The position numbers were made by a program, and so were the translations under genes. From JBHHZI01 sp046757965 (GTDB taxonomy: Bacteria > Acidobacteriota > Polarisedimenticolia > SMYD01): a stretch of 64,000 nt of DNA. The notes under the pieces are model-generated. The model had not been told where the DNA came from. It made no database searches and was given only the letters and a program-made list of their open reading frames with translations. The DNA is taken from positions 1-64,000 of the forward strand of contig JBHHZI010000003.1 in the NCBI GenBank assembly GCA_046757965.1. Direction: 5' to 3'. Below, in pieces: positions 1 to 10,912 of this stretch. Positions within the stretch are counted from its first letter, which is position 1. Every line of letters begins with the position of its first letter.

Positions 1-24
1 GGTCTTTCACGCGAGGACGTCACG

Positions 25-297
25 ATGGCCAATCACAAGTCCGCCCTGAAGGCGAGCCGGCAGGCGGTTCGGCGTCGCCTGCGCAACCGCCAGCATCGTT
101 CCACCCTGCGCACGGAGGTCAAGAAGATCCGCGGCGTCATCGCATCCGGAGATGGTGAGGCGGCAGCGCGCCTTCTCGGCCCGACCCTCGCCCTGCTCGA
201 TCACACCTCGCGCATCGGCGTCGTGCATCGCAACACCTCCGCCCGGACGAAGTCCCAGCTCACCCGACAGGTCAATCGGCTGACCGCCGGGTCGTGA
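25..297 (+). CDS. rpsT: 30S ribosomal protein S20
   Basis: This 90-residue basic protein begins MANHKSALKASRQ, the usual S20 opening, and continues with the alternating Arg/Lys-rich helices of the family. S20 binds 16S rRNA early in assembly of the small subunit. Length matches the family norm (about 85-95). The ATG is preceded by GAGGA about 8 nt upstream. Its promoter lies at or beyond the window edge. It is convergent with the ppdK operon, from which a GC-rich hairpin separates it. Identity is essentially certain. Confidence 0.97.
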   Translation: MANHKSALKASRQAVRRRLRNRQHRSTLRTEVKKIRGVIASGDGEAAARLLGPTLALLDHTSRIGVVHRNTSARTKSQLTRQVNRLTAGS

Positions 298-316
298 CTG
301 GGTGACAACCGGACGG

Positions 317-341
317 CCGGCCCGGGCCCAAGCCGGGCCGG
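317..341. terminator. GC-rich hairpin between convergent rpsT and ppdK
   Basis: CCGGCCCGG (317-325) pairs perfectly with CCGGGCCGG (333-341) around a 7-nt loop. It lies in the 48-bp gap between two converging genes, where a bidirectional terminator is expected. No T-run follows on either strand, so it may terminate weakly or act only as an RNA-stabilising stem. Confidence 0.4.
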
Positions 342-345
342 GGAA

Positions 346-3089
<2,744 letters not shown>

Positions 3090-3093
<4 letters not shown>

Positions 3094-5225
3094 GACGTGC
3101 CCTCCACAACGATCTCGGCAAAATCGGCTCGTCCAGCGTACAGTCCCGCCACCGACGCCAGCAGACCCAGACGGTTCCGCCGGCGATCGGGGTCCTCGGT
3201 GAGGACCATCACCCCATCGAAGAATCGATCCACCTGGGGCCGGAGCGATGCGATGGCTGCCAGCGCCGCCCGCTCGTCGCGCGCGGCGTCCGCTCGCCGG
3301 ACCCGGTCCGCCGCCGCCACCGCAGCGGCATGAAGCTCCTTCTCCACGTCCGCGTCGAGCAATGACTCATCCACCGTCGCCGCGGGAACATCGGTGCCGG
3401 CGGCCCTCGCCTGTTCCAGGATGTTCCGTATGCGCTTGGATGCCGCGGCGAGCGCCTCGAAATCGTCCTCCCCGCGGATCGATGTCAGGGCCTCGAGACG
3501 GGCCGCGGCGTGGCATGGCACCTCCCAGCCGGCAGCGATGACGGCGGCGATCGAGTCATACCGGTGGCCCCGCTGCTCGAACAGGAACCGGAGACGGCCC
3601 TCGATGAAGTTCAGCACACGCTCTCGCAGGACCGCCGGCTCCACCTTCCAGGGCACCGCGTCGCCGTGGCCGGCCAGCGCGGCATCCACCGCGTCAGCCA
3701 CGGAGATCTCGACCGGCTGCTCCACCAGGATACGCACCAGGCCGAGAGCGGCTCGCCGGAGAGCAAAAGGATCCCGTGACCCCTTCGGCACGACGCCGAC
3801 GCCCATGAGGCCCACGAGATTGTCGAGACGATCCGCCACCGAGAGAAGGCCACCTGTGACCTCCCGGGGCAGAGGCTCATCGATCCCCTCCGGCCGGTAC
3901 TGATCGTAGACGGCTCGCCAGACCGGCCCCGGTTCGTCATCCTCGCGGGCGTAGAGCCCGCCGACGATGCCCTGCAGCTCGGGAAACTCGTTCTCCATCA
4001 GCGTGGTGAGATCACACTTCGAGAGCAGAGCCGCCCGCGCCGCCTGACCCACCTGCTCCTTGGAGAGGCCGACCTGCTCGCCAAGCCAAGACACCAGGCG
4101 AGCGAGACGCCTGGTCTTGTCCGCGTACGATCCCAGCTCGGCGTGGAAGCGCGTCCGTTCCAGCAGTTCCTGCCGATTCGCCAGCGGTTGCTTCCGGTCC
4201 TCGTCGTAGAAGAAGCGGGCATCGCTCAGGCGCCCCTCGATCACACGTTCGTATCCCCGGCCGATGGCGCCGGTCGTGTCATCCGGTGTGTTCACGACGG
4301 CGACGAATCGGCCACGCAGGTCACCGGTGGGACCGGCGACGGAGAAACAGCGCTGGTGGTGGCGCAGCGTCGTGGTGAGAACCTCCGACGGCAGCTCGAG
4401 AAAGTGCTCGGGAATGGTACCCGGCAGGCAGCCGGGATACTCGACCAGATTCGTGACAATGCCCACGAGACCGGGATCGCTGACCACGTGGCCACCGACA
4501 GCCTCGGCCGTGGCCGTGATCGCCTCCTGGATACGGGCCCGGCGGGCGTCGCAATCCGGCCAGACCTCCGCGTCTTGCAGACGGGACACGTATTCCGCCG
4601 GACTGGCGAGCGACACGGGGGAATGGCTCGACCCCCGGCGGGGTTGCGATACGCGGCCGGCCATCACACCTGCGACCTGCACACAGACCACATCCTCGCC
4701 ATGCAGGACCACGAGCCACCGGATCGGGCGCACGAACTCCAGTCCGCCCTCTCCCCAGGCCATCGTCTTCGCAAAGCTCAGCGACAGGATCGTCGACGGC
4801 AGCCCCTCGGCAAGGATCTCCGCCGCCGTTCGGCCCCGGTCCAGCTTTCGCACGGCGAGGACCGGGCCTCTCGGTCCATCGACGGTGAGCAGATCCTCCA
4901 CGGCCACCCCGTGACCTGCGGCAAAACCGATCGCCGCCGGGGTCGGTCCGCCGTCAGCGTCGAAGGATGCGGAGACGGGCGGCCCGGTGATCTCCTGGGT
5001 CCGCTCCTCCTGCCGCCGGGAAACGCCGTGAACCACCACCGCCATGCGGCGGGGGGTGGCAAAGCTGCGGCAAGACGCCGCATCGGCGTCCCCCACCAGA
5101 CGGGCATCCACGAGCAGTGCCACCACCGCCGATGCGAGATCGTCGCGGCCTCGGTCCAGCATCCGGTCGGGAATCTCCTCGCACCCGACCTCGACGAGAA
5201 GCGGGGCGCTGTCAGGCTTGGTCAC
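3090..5225 (-). CDS. glyS: Glycyl-tRNA synthetase, beta subunit
   Basis: This 711-residue beta subunit of the alpha2beta2 glycyl-tRNA synthetase supports tRNA recognition and binding by the alpha catalytic subunit. It opens LLVEVGCEEIPDRML, carries the family motif TLRHHQRCF, and ends in a DALR-like anticodon-binding region (DRRRNRLGLLASV). The reading frame is open further upstream, but homology begins at VTKPDSAPLL. The GTG at 5225 overlaps the glyQ stop as GTGA, which fixes the start. Its stop in turn overlaps the ppdK start. Confidence 0.95.
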
Positions 5226-6157
5226 GACGAGGACCCCCTGCCGGTTGCCCTCGCTGGCTCGTCTGCTGCCAGGATCCGGCCCGCCTCGTCGGAGGGCAGC
5301 AGCGGGTATCCATCGGCGGCTCGCTGCTCGAGCCATCGAGAGGCCGCGGCGCACGCGAGCCGGCGAATTCGGCCGATGTAGGCCGGTCTCTCGGTCACCG
5401 AGATGGCGCTGCGAGCATCGAGCATGTTGAAGACGTGCGAGCAGCGCAGGGCGTTCTCGTAGGCGGGCAGGACGAGGCCCGCCTCGAGGGTCCGGATCGA
5501 TTCGCTCTCGTGCCGCGTGAACAGATCGTGGAGCAGTGCCGTGTCGGCAGTCTCGAATGCATAGGCGGACTGCTCGAACTCGTCGCGCTTGCGAACCTGG
5601 CCGTAGGTGAGATTCTCGTTCCATCGGAGATCGAACACGTTGTCGATACCCGACAGATACATGGCGATGCGTTCGACACCGTAGGTGATCTCGACCGGTA
5701 TCGGCCTCAGTTCCGTCCCTCCGACCTGCTGGAAGTAAGTGAACTGGGTGATCTCCATGCCGTCGAGAAGCACCTGCCATCCCACCCCGGCAGCGCCGAG
5801 AGTGGGCGATTCCCAGTTGTCTTCCTCGAACCGGATCTCGTGCTGTCCGGCCACGACACCGAATGCCGCGAGCGATTCGAGATAGGTATCCTGGACGTCT
5901 TCGGGACTCGGCTTGAGCACCACCTGGAACTGGTAGTGCTTGTACAGCCGGTACGGGTTGTCACCGTAGCGCCCGTCCACGGGGCGGCGGGACGGCTCGC
6001 AGTAGGCCACCCGCCAAGGCTCGGGGCCCAGCGCCCGGAAAAACGTGTCCGGGTTCATGGTGCCGGCCCCGACCTCGAGGTCGTAGGGCATCTGCAGGGC
6101 ACAGCCGCGATCGGACCAGAAACGCATCAGCGCCAGCAGAAGTTCCTGGAAAGTCAT
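5222..6157 (-). CDS. glyQ: Glycyl-tRNA synthetase, alpha subunit
   Basis: This 311-residue class II catalytic subunit activates glycine and charges tRNA-Gly together with GlyS. It begins MTFQELLLALMRFW, followed by GAGTMNPDTFFRALG and EDNWESPTLGAAG, all hallmarks of GlyQ. The ATG at 6157 overlaps the recO TGA as ATGA; an open frame continues upstream inside recO but is not homologous. Split glyQ/glyS genes are the common bacterial type, while a single-chain GlyRS occurs in other lineages. Confidence 0.96.
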   Translation of the reverse strand: MTFQELLLALMRFWSDRGCALQMPYDLEVGAGTMNPDTFFRALGPEPWRVAYCEPSRRPVDGRYGDNPYRLYKHYQFQVVLKPSPEDVQDTYLESLAAFGVVAGQHEIRFEEDNWESPTLGAAGVGWQVLLDGMEITQFTYFQQVGGTELRPIPVEITYGVERIAMYLSGIDNVFDLRWNENLTYGQVRKRDEFEQSAYAFETADTALLHDLFTRHESESIRTLEAGLVLPAYENALRCSHVFNMLDARSAISVTERPAYIGRIRRLACAAASRWLEQRAADGYPLLPSDEAGRILAADEPARATGRGSSS

Positions 6158-6936
6158 GCCGGCACTCCGGCCCGGGACCGGCCCGGAACCAGGGCGGCGG
6201 CCGTCCGGAACGGGCGATCGGTCAGGGTGAGGTACTGGTTCGAGGCGAACGTCCCGATGTCGCGCAGCGCCTGCACCCGTGTGGAACCATCGAGAGCTCG
6301 CCGCGGCGGCAGGGCGATGAATCGTTCGATGGCCGTCAATGCCGACGGCGAGAGCCTCCGGCGTGTGCCGGCCGGGGCAGGGCAACAGGCTGGACAGACG
6401 ACCTCACCCTGATCCGTGGCGACCGCCCCGACCCGTGCCAGCGAGCCCGAGCAGCGCGCACATCGCCGCAGGTCCGGCAGCAGTCCGGCGAGCTTAAGCG
6501 TCCAGATATCGAAGTAGCGGCAGACGCCGTACGCCTCGACCTGTGCCTCCAGGGCATCGCAGGTCGACTGTACGAGCCGGTACAGATGATCGTCCGCATC
6601 GCCCTCTCGTGAGAAGGCCTGTAACACCTCGGAGATGTATGCGGCGGCATAAAACGCCGGGACGTCGGAGCCGCCACCTGGCGTCGCCCGGAGCGGCGTG
6701 CAACGCTCGAGACGGCCCAGGTCGCGGCCTGTCCGCTGCCGGAAGCGGACCTCGACCTCGGCGAGCATGGACAGCGCTCCGCCGAACCGCTTGCGAGACG
6801 ACGACGCCTGCGGCGCCACACCGCGCAGCTTGCCGGCCGCGCGTGAAAAGAGCGTGACGATGCGGTCGGCCTCGCCCAGCGCGTGGGTTCTGAGCACGAA
6901 TGCCGTGGTCTCCACGAATCGCATGGACGTGGCCAT
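6154..6936 (-). CDS. recO: DNA repair protein RecO
   Basis: RecO loads RecA onto SSB-coated single-stranded DNA with RecR in the RecFOR pathway. The 260 residues show the N-terminal OB-fold opening TTAFVLRTHALGEADRIVTL and a C-terminal four-cysteine zinc site (CARCSG ... CPACC). The ATG at 6936 shares its A with the mgtE stop (TGATG). A second ATG at 6924 (MRFVE) would also fit the family. recO next to glyQS is a recurrent bacterial arrangement. Confidence 0.92.
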   Translation of the reverse strand: MATSMRFVETTAFVLRTHALGEADRIVTLFSRAAGKLRGVAPQASSSRKRFGGALSMLAEVEVRFRQRTGRDLGRLERCTPLRATPGGGSDVPAFYAAAYISEVLQAFSREGDADDHLYRLVQSTCDALEAQVEAYGVCRYFDIWTLKLAGLLPDLRRCARCSGSLARVGAVATDQGEVVCPACCPAPAGTRRRLSPSALTAIERFIALPPRRALDGSTRVQALRDIGTFASNQYLTLTDRPFRTAAALVPGRSRAGVPA

Positions 6937-8306
6937 CAGGTCAGCACCAGCCGGGTGGCGAGCTGAAAGAACACCAGGGTGGCCAGTATATCGACGGATG
7001 TGGTGATGAACGGACCGGTGGCCACCGCAGGGTCGACGCCCATGCGGCGCAGCACCATCGGCACCAGGGAACCGATGGTGGCAGCGATGAGCATCGAGCA
7101 CAACAGCGAGAAACCGACCAGGGCGCCGAGATCCGAGGGAATATCGAGAACCAGCCAGCTGGTCAGCGCCAGCAGACCGCCATACAGCAGTCCCAGGATC
7201 AGCGCGATGCGCACCTCGCGGAACAGCACGGCCCACATCTCCCGGACCTCGATCCGGCCCGTGGCCAGCCCACGGACGATGGTCGTGGAGCACTGGGTGC
7301 CGATGTTGCCCCCCATGCCGAGGATCACCGGGATGAACCCGGCCAGAACCACCATCTGCGCCAGCACTCCCTGGAAGTGATTGATCACCCGGGACGCCAG
7401 CAGCCCGCCGAAGAACGCGGCAAGAAGCCACGGAATGCGCAGCACCACGGCCCGGAGGATCGACTTCGAGATCCGTTCATCCTCGGAGGTTCCCGCCAGA
7501 CGGTACACGTCCTCGGTCGCCTCCTCCTTGAGCACATCGATGACCTCATCGATGGCGATCACACCGACCAGCCGGTGCTGATCGTCCACCACCGGCACGG
7601 CCAGGAAATCGTACCGGGAGACGACCCGCGCGACCTCCTCCTGATCCGTCTCGGCCGTCACCGACACGATGTCGGTCGCCATGAATTCACGCACCGGTGT
7701 ATCGCGCGCCGCCAGGAGCAACTGACGCAACGACAGGACACCGACCAGGTGGCGGCGCTGGTCGAGCACGTAGACATAGAACGGCACCTCCACGTCGTCG
7801 CCCCGCGACTGGAGGGCCGTGACCGCTTCACCGGCGGTCAGGGTCTCCTGCACCGCAAAGAACGCCGGGCTCATGATCCGGCCGGCCGTCTCTTCGCCGT
7901 ACTCGAGGAGGTAGCGCACCTCGCGCGCCTCGCGTCCCTGCATCGATTCCAGCAGGCTCTCCCGCTGGTCCTCGGTCCTCTCCGAGAGGAACTCCGCGGC
8001 GTCGTCCGGCGTCATCGCCTTGAGCACGGTGACCTGGACCGGTGGCTGGAGATGCTCGAGATAGGCCAGCCCGGGTTCGACGTGAAACTCGGGGAGGATC
8101 GCCGCAGCGAGCCCCGGATCGCGGCCGGCCACCGCCTGGAACACGGCCGGCTTCTCCCGCTCGGTCAGTTCCTTGAAGAGTGCGGGAACGTCCCCCGGGC
8201 GGATCTTGGACAGCAGATTGACGATGTTCCCGGCGGCGTTCCGGCGCAGGAGCTTGCGGAGCGACTCGACGAGAACCGTTCGGGAATGGCGCGGTGGTAT
8301 GGCCAC
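6936..8306 (-). CDS. mgtE: Magnesium transporter MgtE
   Basis: This is a 456-residue Mg2+ channel/transporter. The N domain is a helical superhelix (residues about 20-130). Two CBS domains follow (about 140-265; EFMATDIVSV, VVDDQHRLVGVI) and sense cytosolic Mg2+. The C-terminal membrane domain has five helices and the pore-family motif GMGGNIGTQCSTT. It is the first gene of the mgtE-recO-glyQ-glyS-ppdK unit. Mg2+ supply may matter to the ATP-dependent enzymes downstream, but that link is only suggestive. I see no M-box-like leader in the 93 bp before it. Confidence 0.94.
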   Translation of the reverse strand: MAIPPRHSRTVLVESLRKLLRRNAAGNIVNLLSKIRPGDVPALFKELTEREKPAVFQAVAGRDPGLAAAILPEFHVEPGLAYLEHLQPPVQVTVLKAMTPDDAAEFLSERTEDQRESLLESMQGREAREVRYLLEYGEETAGRIMSPAFFAVQETLTAGEAVTALQSRGDDVEVPFYVYVLDQRRHLVGVLSLRQLLLAARDTPVREFMATDIVSVTAETDQEEVARVVSRYDFLAVPVVDDQHRLVGVIAIDEVIDVLKEEATEDVYRLAGTSEDERISKSILRAVVLRIPWLLAAFFGGLLASRVINHFQGVLAQMVVLAGFIPVILGMGGNIGTQCSTTIVRGLATGRIEVREMWAVLFREVRIALILGLLYGGLLALTSWLVLDIPSDLGALVGFSLLCSMLIAATIGSLVPMVLRRMGVDPAVATGPFITTSVDILATLVFFQLATRLVLT

Positions 8307-8399
8307 GGACCTGTCATCCTGCTGGTGTGCTCCGGAAGCAAGAAGCGACCGGAGATCGGCTCCGGCGGCGAGCGGGAAATCTTAACACAATGGATCGGG

Positions 8400-10016
8400 T
8401 CAGGCGCCCGGATCTGCTGCCCTGATGCGTAGATCCCGCCGGACCAGCAGGGTCAGGTGCCGCCCGTCGGGCATCCGGTGACTCTCGAGACGATAGATGT
8501 CGTAGAGACCGGGCAGACGCGCCAGTTCCCGCTCGGATCGGTTATGGGGAACCCACGACAGATCGCCGCCTTGCTGGTCCAGCTTCACACCCCCGACGAG
8601 GATCACGCCAGGCCGGCGCCGGAAGACACTCTTCCCGTTGCCCTTCTCGTGTCCGGCCAGTCGTCCGGAGCCCAGCCTCCGGACCGGGGTCAGCGCGATC
8701 TCGCGATCGTTGAGCCCGAGCATGTCGATGGTCGGCAACCTCGATGTATACGGCAAGGCACCGGCAGGATTCACCGCCACCCACGTGCCGGGCGGTAGGT
8801 GCTGACGCAGCCAGCCGCCCACCATGCGCATGTCGCGTGTGTACCGGTTGCCTCCCTCCCACTCGCGTCTTGCAAAGACCCGTGATGGATGGAATGTCGA
8901 GAGTGCCAGGGTCACGATCAGGATGCCCATACCGACCCGCGACACCATCGTGGGCCCGTCCGGCTGACCCGGCGACCGGCCTCCAACCCGGTCCAGGCCC
9001 AGGCCCAGCGACTCGATCCGGGCCGCCCCGTCGGTGACGAGCAGGTACAGGTACGGCAGAACAGGGATCAGGAAACGATAGGCCGGAAAGACGTCGCCAC
9101 CCACCGCCGTCACATACACGACGTACCCCGAGCAGAGCAGCGCGGCGTAGCTACGCGTCCAGCCGGCGCGACGACCGGGCAGGACGGCGAAGACGAGGAG
9201 CCACAACGGTCTCCCGGTGCCGTAGCCGGTGAATTTCCTGATGTAGCCGAACCCTCGGGTCAGCGAGTCGGCCGGCCCCCCGACCTTGGCGTGAAAGGTG
9301 TTCGGCAGCAGATCTCCGTAGTACCAGACAGTCCAGGCGCCGTAGGCGCCGACCAGCCCGCAGAACAGCATCGCCGCGGCCAGGTCCCCGCGGCTCACCA
9401 TCGGGAGACGTCGCCGGATTCTCGCGCCGACCAGATGAGCCACCGTCAACCCGGCTATGAGCATGCCCTCGGGGCGGGTCAGACACGCCAGGGCGAGCAA
9501 CAGGGCGGCCCGCCGGGGGAACGGCTGCTCGGGCCCCCGGTGCAGGTAGATCAGACCCGCCGCAAGAATCCACAGTGTGAACAGGCCGGTCTCCAGCCCG
9601 CGGATCGACCAGACCACGAAGCCCATGTTGGAGACGAGCAGGATGCCGGCGAGGTGGGCAGCCAGACGACCTGGGGCGACGACACGCATCGACCACCAGA
9701 CGGTCAGCCCCACGGTGGTCAGTCCGGCCAGAAATCCCACCGTGACGGACAGCAGCACGGGCGATATGCCGGCCGCGATCCCCGCGGCGGCGAGCAGCAC
9801 CCAGAGGAAGTTCGTGTAACCCTGGACGGCTTCCCCGGGGTTGTACACCAGCCCGTTGCCGGCAACAAGATTGGCCGCGTAGCGGAAGGAGATGTAGGCG
9901 TCGTCGATCACCTCCACGCCGGAGGAGACGAACATGGCCGCGAAGCCGACGAACAGACCGGCCACCACGACCAGGGCCACCGCGACATGTGTCCGGGAAG
10001 ACGTCATCTCCCGCAT
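8400..10016 (-). CDS. GT-C family membrane glycosyltransferase
   Basis: A 538-residue polytopic membrane protein with roughly ten hydrophobic segments. After the first helix comes DDAYISFRYAANLVAGNG followed by GYTNFLW. This acidic first periplasmic loop is characteristic of lipid-linked-sugar-dependent GT-C transferases of the ArnT/AftB/LfsA type. The soluble C-terminal part (from about residue 390) is periplasmic in such proteins. It probably moves a sugar from a polyprenyl phosphate donor to an envelope glycan or lipid; the acceptor cannot be told. ATG 10016 has AGG five bases upstream; ATG 10007 is an alternative. It is monocistronic and divergent from nth. Confidence 0.72.
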   Translation of the reverse strand: MREMTSSRTHVAVALVVVAGLFVGFAAMFVSSGVEVIDDAYISFRYAANLVAGNGLVYNPGEAVQGYTNFLWVLLAAAGIAAGISPVLLSVTVGFLAGLTTVGLTVWWSMRVVAPGRLAAHLAGILLVSNMGFVVWSIRGLETGLFTLWILAAGLIYLHRGPEQPFPRRAALLLALACLTRPEGMLIAGLTVAHLVGARIRRRLPMVSRGDLAAAMLFCGLVGAYGAWTVWYYGDLLPNTFHAKVGGPADSLTRGFGYIRKFTGYGTGRPLWLLVFAVLPGRRAGWTRSYAALLCSGYVVYVTAVGGDVFPAYRFLIPVLPYLYLLVTDGAARIESLGLGLDRVGGRSPGQPDGPTMVSRVGMGILIVTLALSTFHPSRVFARREWEGGNRYTRDMRMVGGWLRQHLPPGTWVAVNPAGALPYTSRLPTIDMLGLNDREIALTPVRRLGSGRLAGHEKGNGKSVFRRRPGVILVGGVKLDQQGGDLSWVPHNRSERELARLPGLYDIYRLESHRMPDGRHLTLLVRRDLRIRAADPGA

Positions 10017-10054
10017 GGTACCTGGCGTCGTGCGCGTCCCGGCATCGGTGCCGC

Positions 10055-10063
10055 TGGTATACT
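10055..10063 (+). promoter_or_regulatory. Extended -10 promoter of nth
   Basis: TGGTATACT is an extended -10 element (TGn plus TATACT, five of six matches). No good -35 lies 17 nt upstream, as is usual for extended -10 promoters. Predicted transcript start is near 10070. Confidence 0.45.
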
Positions 10064-10179
10064 CATGATGTGCGACACCACGATGCCTCCGTTTTCACTG
10101 GATGCGGGCCTGCCACAGCGCGGTGTTCTCGACACCGGTCAACCGTACGGGCACGCTCATCCATTCCGGCCAGGCGGTC

Positions 10180-10878
10180 ATGGCCACGCTGACGGTGCCG
10201 CGCGCCGCGGCACGCGCCGCCCGCGGTCCCCGCCACGACCGCCGGCGCCAGGCTCGTCGCGTCATCGACGCGCTGCGCGAGACGTATCCCGACGCTGACT
10301 GCGCTCTCGTCCATCGCAGTGCGTGGCAGCTTCTCGTGGCCACGATTCTCTCGGCCCAGTGCACGGACAGACGTGTCAACCAGGTGACCGGCCCTCTGTT
10401 CCGCCGCTTCCGATCCATCCGGAGCTTCGCGGCAGCCGACGTGAGTGAGATCGAGACACTCATCCGTTCCACGGGATTCTTTCGCAACAAGGCGCGGGCC
10501 ATCCGGGATGCGGCCCGGTCCATCATCGCCGACCACAACGGCCGCGTGCCCCGGGAGATGGACGACCTCATCGCCCTGCCTGGTGTGGGACGCAAGACGG
10601 CCCACGTGGTGCGCGGCACATGGTTCCATCTGCCCGCCATCACGGTGGACACCCATGTCGGTCGCCTGTCTCGCCGACTCGGGCTCACCGCCGAGACCGA
10701 CCCGGTCAAGGTGGAGCACAACCTCGCGGAGGTCTGGCCGGAAGCCGACCGGACCTTCTCATCCCACGCGCTCATCTGGCACGGTCGCCAGATCTGCGCC
10801 GCCCGTCGGCCCGCCTGTGGCGTCTGCTCGATGAGCGGCTTCTGCCCCTCGGCGTCCCATTACCTCGCCGCCTCGTGA
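10180..10878 (+). CDS. nth: Endonuclease III
   Basis: A bifunctional DNA glycosylase/AP lyase that removes oxidised pyrimidines in base excision repair. The helix-hairpin-helix LPGVGRKTAHVV contains the catalytic Lys, and VDTHVGRLSRRL has the catalytic Asp. The [4Fe-4S] loop C-x6-C-x2-C-x5-C is complete near the C terminus (CAARRPACGVC...C). I chose the ATG at 10180 (232 residues), close to the typical length; an in-frame ATG at 10102 would add 26 non-homologous residues. It stands alone between two minus-strand genes. Confidence 0.93.
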   Translation: MATLTVPRAAARAARGPRHDRRRQARRVIDALRETYPDADCALVHRSAWQLLVATILSAQCTDRRVNQVTGPLFRRFRSIRSFAAADVSEIETLIRSTGFFRNKARAIRDAARSIIADHNGRVPREMDDLIALPGVGRKTAHVVRGTWFHLPAITVDTHVGRLSRRLGLTAETDPVKVEHNLAEVWPEADRTFSSHALIWHGRQICAARRPACGVCSMSGFCPSASHYLAAS

Positions 10879-10912
10879 CGGCGCGGGAAGGGTCAACAGG
10901 GCGACCAGCGAC

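Noticed and set aside
8307..8399. Mg2+ riboswitch (M-box or mgtA-type) before mgtE
   Set aside because: The 93-bp leader is too short and shows no matching stems.
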